Shown here: piece by piece, positions 60,281 to 64,000 of the stretch
Layout of the letters: the number at the start of each line of letters is the position of its first letter
Numbering within the stretch: position 1 is the stretch's first letter
Source: SMYC01 sp965197495
GTDB lineage: Bacteria > Acidobacteriota > Vicinamibacteria > Marinacidobacterales > SMYC01
Reading direction: 5' to 3'
DNA length: 64,000 bases
NCBI GenBank assembly: GCA_965197495.1
Contig: OZ240210.1
Coordinates: 4,836,001-4,900,000 of the forward strand
Position numbers and translations under genes: made by a program
The notes under the pieces: model-generated
The model's database searches: none
What the model saw: only the letters and a program-made list of their open reading frames with translations
What the model was told of the DNA's origin: nothing

Positions 60281-61663
60281 CTAGACCGAGAGCGAGAACG
60301 GAGCCGTGCTGTCTCCGAAGCTCTCCATCTCCTCGAAGCCGAGCTTCTGCAGGAGGCTCAGCATCACGTTCGCCATTGGGGTTCCCGGCGCGGCGCGGAG
60401 GTGCAGGCCGCCATCGAGCTTGCCGTTCGCGCCGCCGACGATGAAGAGCGGGCAGCGCTTGTGATTGTGCACGTTCGGGTCGCCCATCGGCGAGCCGTAG
60501 AGGACCATCGTTTTGTCCAGAATCGTCTCCCCAGCTTCGTCGATGCTCGCGAGCTTCTCCAGAAAGTACGGGAGCAGGCTCACGTGGTAGCGGTTGATAC
60601 GAAAGAAATCCGTGATTTTCTCCTCTTTGTCGCCGTGATGGGACGCGGGGTGGAATCCTTTGTCCACGCCGCTCTCGGGGTAGACGCGGCCCGATGCGTC
60701 CCGGCCCATCTTGAACGAGAACACGCGTGTCATGTCCGCCTGGAGGGCGAGCGCCTGGAGGTCGAACATGAGCTTCACGTGCTCGTCGAAGGAGTCGGGA
60801 ACGCCCGCGGGCGCTTGGGGTAGCTCGCGCATCTCGCCGCTCATATTGCGCTCGACGACTTTCTGGATGCGTCGCTCGATCTCGCGGATGTTCTCGAGAT
60901 AGCGATCCACGCGCCGGCGGTCGGGAGCGTCGAGCGTGCCCTTCAGCTCGGAGACTTCTCCCGTCACGAAATCCAGAATGCTCTGGCTCGAGCGTCGTCG
61001 GGCGGCGCGCTCTTCGGCCGTACCTCCGGCGCCGAAGACCATGTCGAATGCGAGCCTGGGGTCTCGGAGCATCGGGAGCGGCTCCGTCGGAGACCTCCAG
61101 CTAATCGTGTCCGTGTAGACGCAAGAGTAGCCATAGGCGCATCCGCCGGCCTGGTCGACGTTCTCGATGCAAAGCTGCATCGACGGGATGGGTGTGTCCT
61201 GGCCGAAGCGCTGGGCGTAGAGCTGGTCCATCGACGTGCCCGACAAGACGTCCGAGCTCTCGGTCTGCTTGGGATGGGATTGGGTGAGAAAGACGGCGCT
61301 CGAGCGAAAGTGGTCGCCGCCGATCTCCTCGGGGATGAAAGCTTCCGCGTTTTGCAGATCGGTGTCGCTTACGACCGTCAGATATTTTTGATACGGCTCG
61401 AGAGAGCTCAGGGCCGTCGGACCGAGATCGAAGTCGCGGCCTTCCGCGGCGGGGGACCATAGGTGCTGTGTCGAGCCCCACTTGGTGCTGCCCGCGGCGC
61501 CGTGCACCATCTCGATGCAGACGAGTCGCGTGCGATCGGCCTCTGGCGCACCAAACGCTTTGTGTGCGGGCACCATCGCCTCGAGGAAAGGAAGCGCCAC
61601 AGTGGCTCCCATGCCGCGGAGGAAAGTCCGGCGTTGAAGGTGCTTTCCAGTAATGATCCCCAT
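60281..61663 (-). CDS. DUF1552 exported protein
   Basis: The ATG at 61663 follows AAGGAGC by six bases. The Tat signal is LQRRTFLRGMGATVALPFLE. The 460-residue body has DUF1552 landmarks: GGDHFRSSAVFLTQSHPKQ, GTSMDQLYAQRFGQDTPIPS, FVTGEVSELKGTLDAPDRRR, and MVLYGSPMGDPNVHNHKRCP with FIVGGANGKLDGG, which resemble the sulfatase-like DUF1501/DUF1552 fold. It is always found next to DUF1592/DUF1588 proteins in Planctomycetes and Acidobacteria. It lies 19 bases after that gene here. The biochemical role is unknown. Confidence 0.93.
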   Translation of the reverse strand: MGIITGKHLQRRTFLRGMGATVALPFLEAMVPAHKAFGAPEADRTRLVCIEMVHGAAGSTKWGSTQHLWSPAAEGRDFDLGPTALSSLEPYQKYLTVVSDTDLQNAEAFIPEEIGGDHFRSSAVFLTQSHPKQTESSDVLSGTSMDQLYAQRFGQDTPIPSMQLCIENVDQAGGCAYGYSCVYTDTISWRSPTEPLPMLRDPRLAFDMVFGAGGTAEERAARRRSSQSILDFVTGEVSELKGTLDAPDRRRVDRYLENIREIERRIQKVVERNMSGEMRELPQAPAGVPDSFDEHVKLMFDLQALALQADMTRVFSFKMGRDASGRVYPESGVDKGFHPASHHGDKEEKITDFFRINRYHVSLLPYFLEKLASIDEAGETILDKTMVLYGSPMGDPNVHNHKRCPLFIVGGANGKLDGGLHLRAAPGTPMANVMLSLLQKLGFEEMESFGDSTAPFSLSV

Positions 61664-61682
61664 GTCTCTGCTCCTTTTGTGC

Positions 61683-64000
61683 TTAATGCGATCCTTCGGC
61701 AGCGGCTTGTGTCTCTGCTTCGAAGGCCACCGACTTCATACGGAACGCGGGACTCGTCACAACGCCCAAAATATAAGAAGACATCCGCTGGCCGTTCTCG
61801 TTCGCCGCGCGCTCGATGACGCGGATCGACGGCATGTCGTAATACTCGACGCGCCGACCCAAAGCATAGGCCATCAGGTTTTCCGTGAACGTGCGCACGA
61901 ACGACGTCTGCCGATTGAGAAGCGCCTCTCTCAAATCCTTCGGGCCCGCAAGTGGCGTTCCGTCGTAGAGCTCACCGGAGACGTTGACCGGCACACCGCG
62001 ATCCTTGATTCTCCAGGCGCCCGTCGCGTCGAAATTCTCGAGCGCGAGACCGGGTGGGTCGATCATCCTGTGACAGGAGTTGCACGCCGGGCTCGACCGG
62101 TGCTTTTCCATTTGCTCGCGCACGGAAAGCAGGCGGCCCCCTTCAACGTCGCCGGTCTCTTCGAGCTCCGGGACGTTTGGCGGCGGCGGTGGCGGCGGCG
62201 ATCCGAGTAGGACCTCCATGATCCACTTGCCGCGCAGAACAGGAGAGGTGCGGCTCGCGTGGGACGTCAAGGTCAACACACTGCCGTGGCCCAAAATGCC
62301 GCGGCGATCTTCGTCCGGATAGGCGACGCGTCGGAATTCATTGCCGAGGACGTTCTCGATGCCGTAGTGCTTGGCGAGCCGCTCGTCGACGAACGTGTAA
62401 TCCGCGCTCAATAGCTCGAGCACGCTGCGGTCCTCGCGCACGAGGCTGTCGAAGAAAAGCTCGGTCTCGCGATACATCGACCGCTTGAGCCGGTCGTGAT
62501 AGTCGGGATAGGTTCGCACGTTCGGATGCATCTTCTCAAGATCTGACAAGCGGAGCCACTGAGCTGCGAAGCGGGTGGCGAGCGCGAACGAGCGCGGGTC
62601 GGCCAACATCCGTAGCACTTGCTGCTTCAGGGCGTTCGACTCCGAGAGGCGGCCTTCACGCGCTACGCGCATGAGCTCTTCATCCGGGGGCGTTCCCCAG
62701 AGAAAATAGGACAAGCGCGAGGCTAGGTCGACATCGGCCACGCGATAAGCACCACCGGATGTGCTCGTCCCGGACGGCTCTTCGAAGCGAAAGACGAAAT
62801 GCGGGCTCGCGAGCATGCCTTCGAGCGCCGTGCGGACGCCGTACTCGAAGCCCCCGTCTTCGGAACCGACTTCATAGAGCGCCATGAGTGCTGCGAGGTC
62901 GTTGTCGGCGAGGGGCCTTCGATAAGCTCGAGCACCCAACCGCGCCACGATCGCTTCGGCGCAGGCGGACGCTTCGTCCGGTGTTTCCGGGCGGCACGAG
63001 AAGATCTCTTGTCGGCTCGGCGTCTCTGAGACGCCTGTCGGGTTGTACGGGCCGGTGATGGCGAAATCGCGCAAGTGAGGCACGCTCGTGAAGCCATAGG
63101 AGTCTGCGATGCTCGTGCTGGCAATCGACCAGTCGTGGGGGGACATCAAATCCTGGAGCGGGCCTTCGACCTTGTTGATGAACGCGGCGGAGACGCGCTG
63201 CGGTCCGGACTCGACGAAGATCGGCCCCGTGCGGATGTCCATGCCGTCCGGATCGGAAGTGTGCATCCAGCGATCGATGGTGAAGAGCGCTTTGCGCTCG
63301 CCGTTGATGGAGACTTCGATTTGCTCGAGCTCGTCGACCGTGTGCAGCGCGGCGCGGCCGCTCCCGTGAAGCGCGCCCGTCGTTTCGTGGTGGAACGAGA
63401 CGCGAAAACGATACTCACCATCGGCGGGGAAGTTATGGATGACGGAGGCGCCGCCTCTTGTTCCGTAGGGAGCGCCTTCGACTTGCTCCGTTTGAGAGAC
63501 CCAGCGCGTGACTTTGTACGTGGTTTCTCTCGGCGAGGCCATGGCGTCGCCGACTGCGAGACGGCTGACTTCGCTGGCCGCTCGCAGGTAGCCTTCCATC
63601 AAAGTTGCGGACAAGAGCTGCACGTCGGCGATGTTGTCGAAGTTGGCGCTCTTCGTGTCGAGCGGAAGATAGGCGCCCGCGTCGATGTCGAGATCGAGAA
63701 GCGCTTTTATCGAGGCGCTGTACTCGGCGCGGTTGAGGCGCTGGAACGTACGCCGTCCGGGGTTCGGGTTTAGAGACGCCACTTGGTCGAGCCGCGTCTC
63801 GAGCTCGACAGCGAGCGCCTGCAGGCTCTCTTCACTCGGCCGCGGCATGCCCGCGGGCGGCATCATGCCGGCTCGGAGCTTGCGGATGACTTTTTCGGCC
63901 AGCTCTTGAGTCTTCTCGGCCGCGGACACGTTGAACGCATCGAGGGACATGTTGCCGAGGAGCGTCACGTCGTTGTGACAGATCAGACACGTGTCTTCGA
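61683..64000 (-). CDS. DUF1592/DUF1588/DUF1585 cytochrome-like protein, partial
   Basis: The frame is open to the window edge. The first visible residues are DTCLICHNDVTLLGN with a CxxCH heme-type motif at about 63970-63990, so the true start is outside and the GTG at 63968 is not the start. Domains follow in order: DUF1587 (NPGRRTFQRLNRAEYSASIK), DUF1595/1592 (ARAYRRPLADNDLAALMALY, SRLSYFLWGTPPDEELMRVA), DUF1588 (SSPACNSCHRMIDPPGLALE, a second CxxCH), and DUF1585 (YALGRRVEYYDMPSIR). A beta-sandwich insert near FRVSFHHETTGALH may be a carbohydrate-binding module. First gene in view of the operon with DUF1552 and ankyrin. Confidence 0.93.
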   Translation of the reverse strand, partial: EDTCLICHNDVTLLGNMSLDAFNVSAAEKTQELAEKVIRKLRAGMMPPAGMPRPSEESLQALAVELETRLDQVASLNPNPGRRTFQRLNRAEYSASIKALLDLDIDAGAYLPLDTKSANFDNIADVQLLSATLMEGYLRAASEVSRLAVGDAMASPRETTYKVTRWVSQTEQVEGAPYGTRGGASVIHNFPADGEYRFRVSFHHETTGALHGSGRAALHTVDELEQIEVSINGERKALFTIDRWMHTSDPDGMDIRTGPIFVESGPQRVSAAFINKVEGPLQDLMSPHDWSIASTSIADSYGFTSVPHLRDFAITGPYNPTGVSETPSRQEIFSCRPETPDEASACAEAIVARLGARAYRRPLADNDLAALMALYEVGSEDGGFEYGVRTALEGMLASPHFVFRFEEPSGTSTSGGAYRVADVDLASRLSYFLWGTPPDEELMRVAREGRLSESNALKQQVLRMLADPRSFALATRFAAQWLRLSDLEKMHPNVRTYPDYHDRLKRSMYRETELFFDSLVREDRSVLELLSADYTFVDERLAKHYGIENVLGNEFRRVAYPDEDRRGILGHGSVLTLTSHASRTSPVLRGKWIMEVLLGSPPPPPPPNVPELEETGDVEGGRLLSVREQMEKHRSSPACNSCHRMIDPPGLALENFDATGAWRIKDRGVPVNVSGELYDGTPLAGPKDLREALLNRQTSFVRTFTENLMAYALGRRVEYYDMPSIRVIERAANENGQRMSSYILGVVTSPAFRMKSVAFEAETQAAAEGSH

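Noticed and set aside
58514..60823. 769-codon open frame on the plus strand
   Set aside because: It is antisense to the ankyrin and DUF1552 genes. Its composition (Arg, His, Ala, Val) has no family features; long antisense frames are common at this GC content.

Overview
The window is high-GC bacterial DNA. Its gene families are those typical of Acidobacteriota, most likely the Vicinamibacteria or Thermoanaerobaculia side: a DUF1592/DUF1588 cytochrome-like protein with a DUF1552 partner and an ankyrin protein, serine/threonine kinases fused to WD40-type propellers, a sortilin-like BNR propeller protein, FtsX/MacB-type permeases, and an alkaline-phosphatase-superfamily lipoprotein ending in the LRSLGYVK style. 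The assignment rests on family content only; no rRNA or other phylogenetic marker is present. The striking feature is decay. About half of the gene-sized features are truncated, frameshifted, internally deleted or fused to an unrelated neighbour, and insertion sequences (IS) of the IS1634, IS21, IS6 and ISL3 types are abundant and nested. This is the pattern of a lineage in active genome reduction, for example a host-associated one. That last step is inference.

Layout. 1-2753: a YfiR-like/sensor-kinase operon diverging from an outer-membrane protein gene. 2763-3990: deleted remnants of a gamma-glutamyltransferase and a CehA-like metallohydrolase. 4026-6229: a repeat-rich island with three ~241-bp tandem units, an ISL3 remnant, a truncated conserved gene and an intact S23-type four-helix-bundle gene whose tail is an inverted copy of the repeat. 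6925-9282: IS1634-A with a 6-bp target duplication and a 126-bp tandem duplication at one end. 9297-11500: an AAA ATPase with a histone-like lysine-rich tail, a small conserved gene and a kinase fragment. 11727-18483: a three-level nest (IS1634-C split by IS21, whose istA is split by IS1634-D).

18855-27586: a PEP-CTERM protein, a decayed ABC permease/peptidase, small secreted proteins, a HAD-like protein, a LysR regulator overlapping a threonine-dehydratase-like gene, and an MFS transporter whose 3' end is fused to two foreign gene fragments. 27793-42407: a DUF4143 ATPase, a frameshifted kinase-propeller, a DUF2711 remnant, a sodium-symporter remnant, a large BNR propeller protein, an FtsX-TPR chimera and a phosphatase-superfamily lipoprotein. 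42459-48477: a polytopic membrane protein and a DEAD-box helicase, convergent, with an IS6/IS1634 nest between them flanked by an exact 198-bp direct repeat.

48583-54511: an NCS1 permease, a broken YjbR gene, a circularly permuted D-amino-acid-oxidase-like protein, an HpcH/HpaI aldolase, a SEC-C protein and an aminotransferase. 54953-58455: a mosaic of fragments including an in-frame OsmC-ISL3 transposase chimera, a vapBC toxin-antitoxin pair sitting in propeller debris, and an amidohydrolase that has lost its start codon and metal-binding core. 58496-64000: an apparently intact operon DUF1592 -> DUF1552 -> ankyrin protein, running off the right edge.

No tRNA, rRNA, CRISPR array or convincing riboswitch was seen. 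Several long reading frames are chimeras made by deletions and would mislead automatic annotation; I split them at the inferred junctions.
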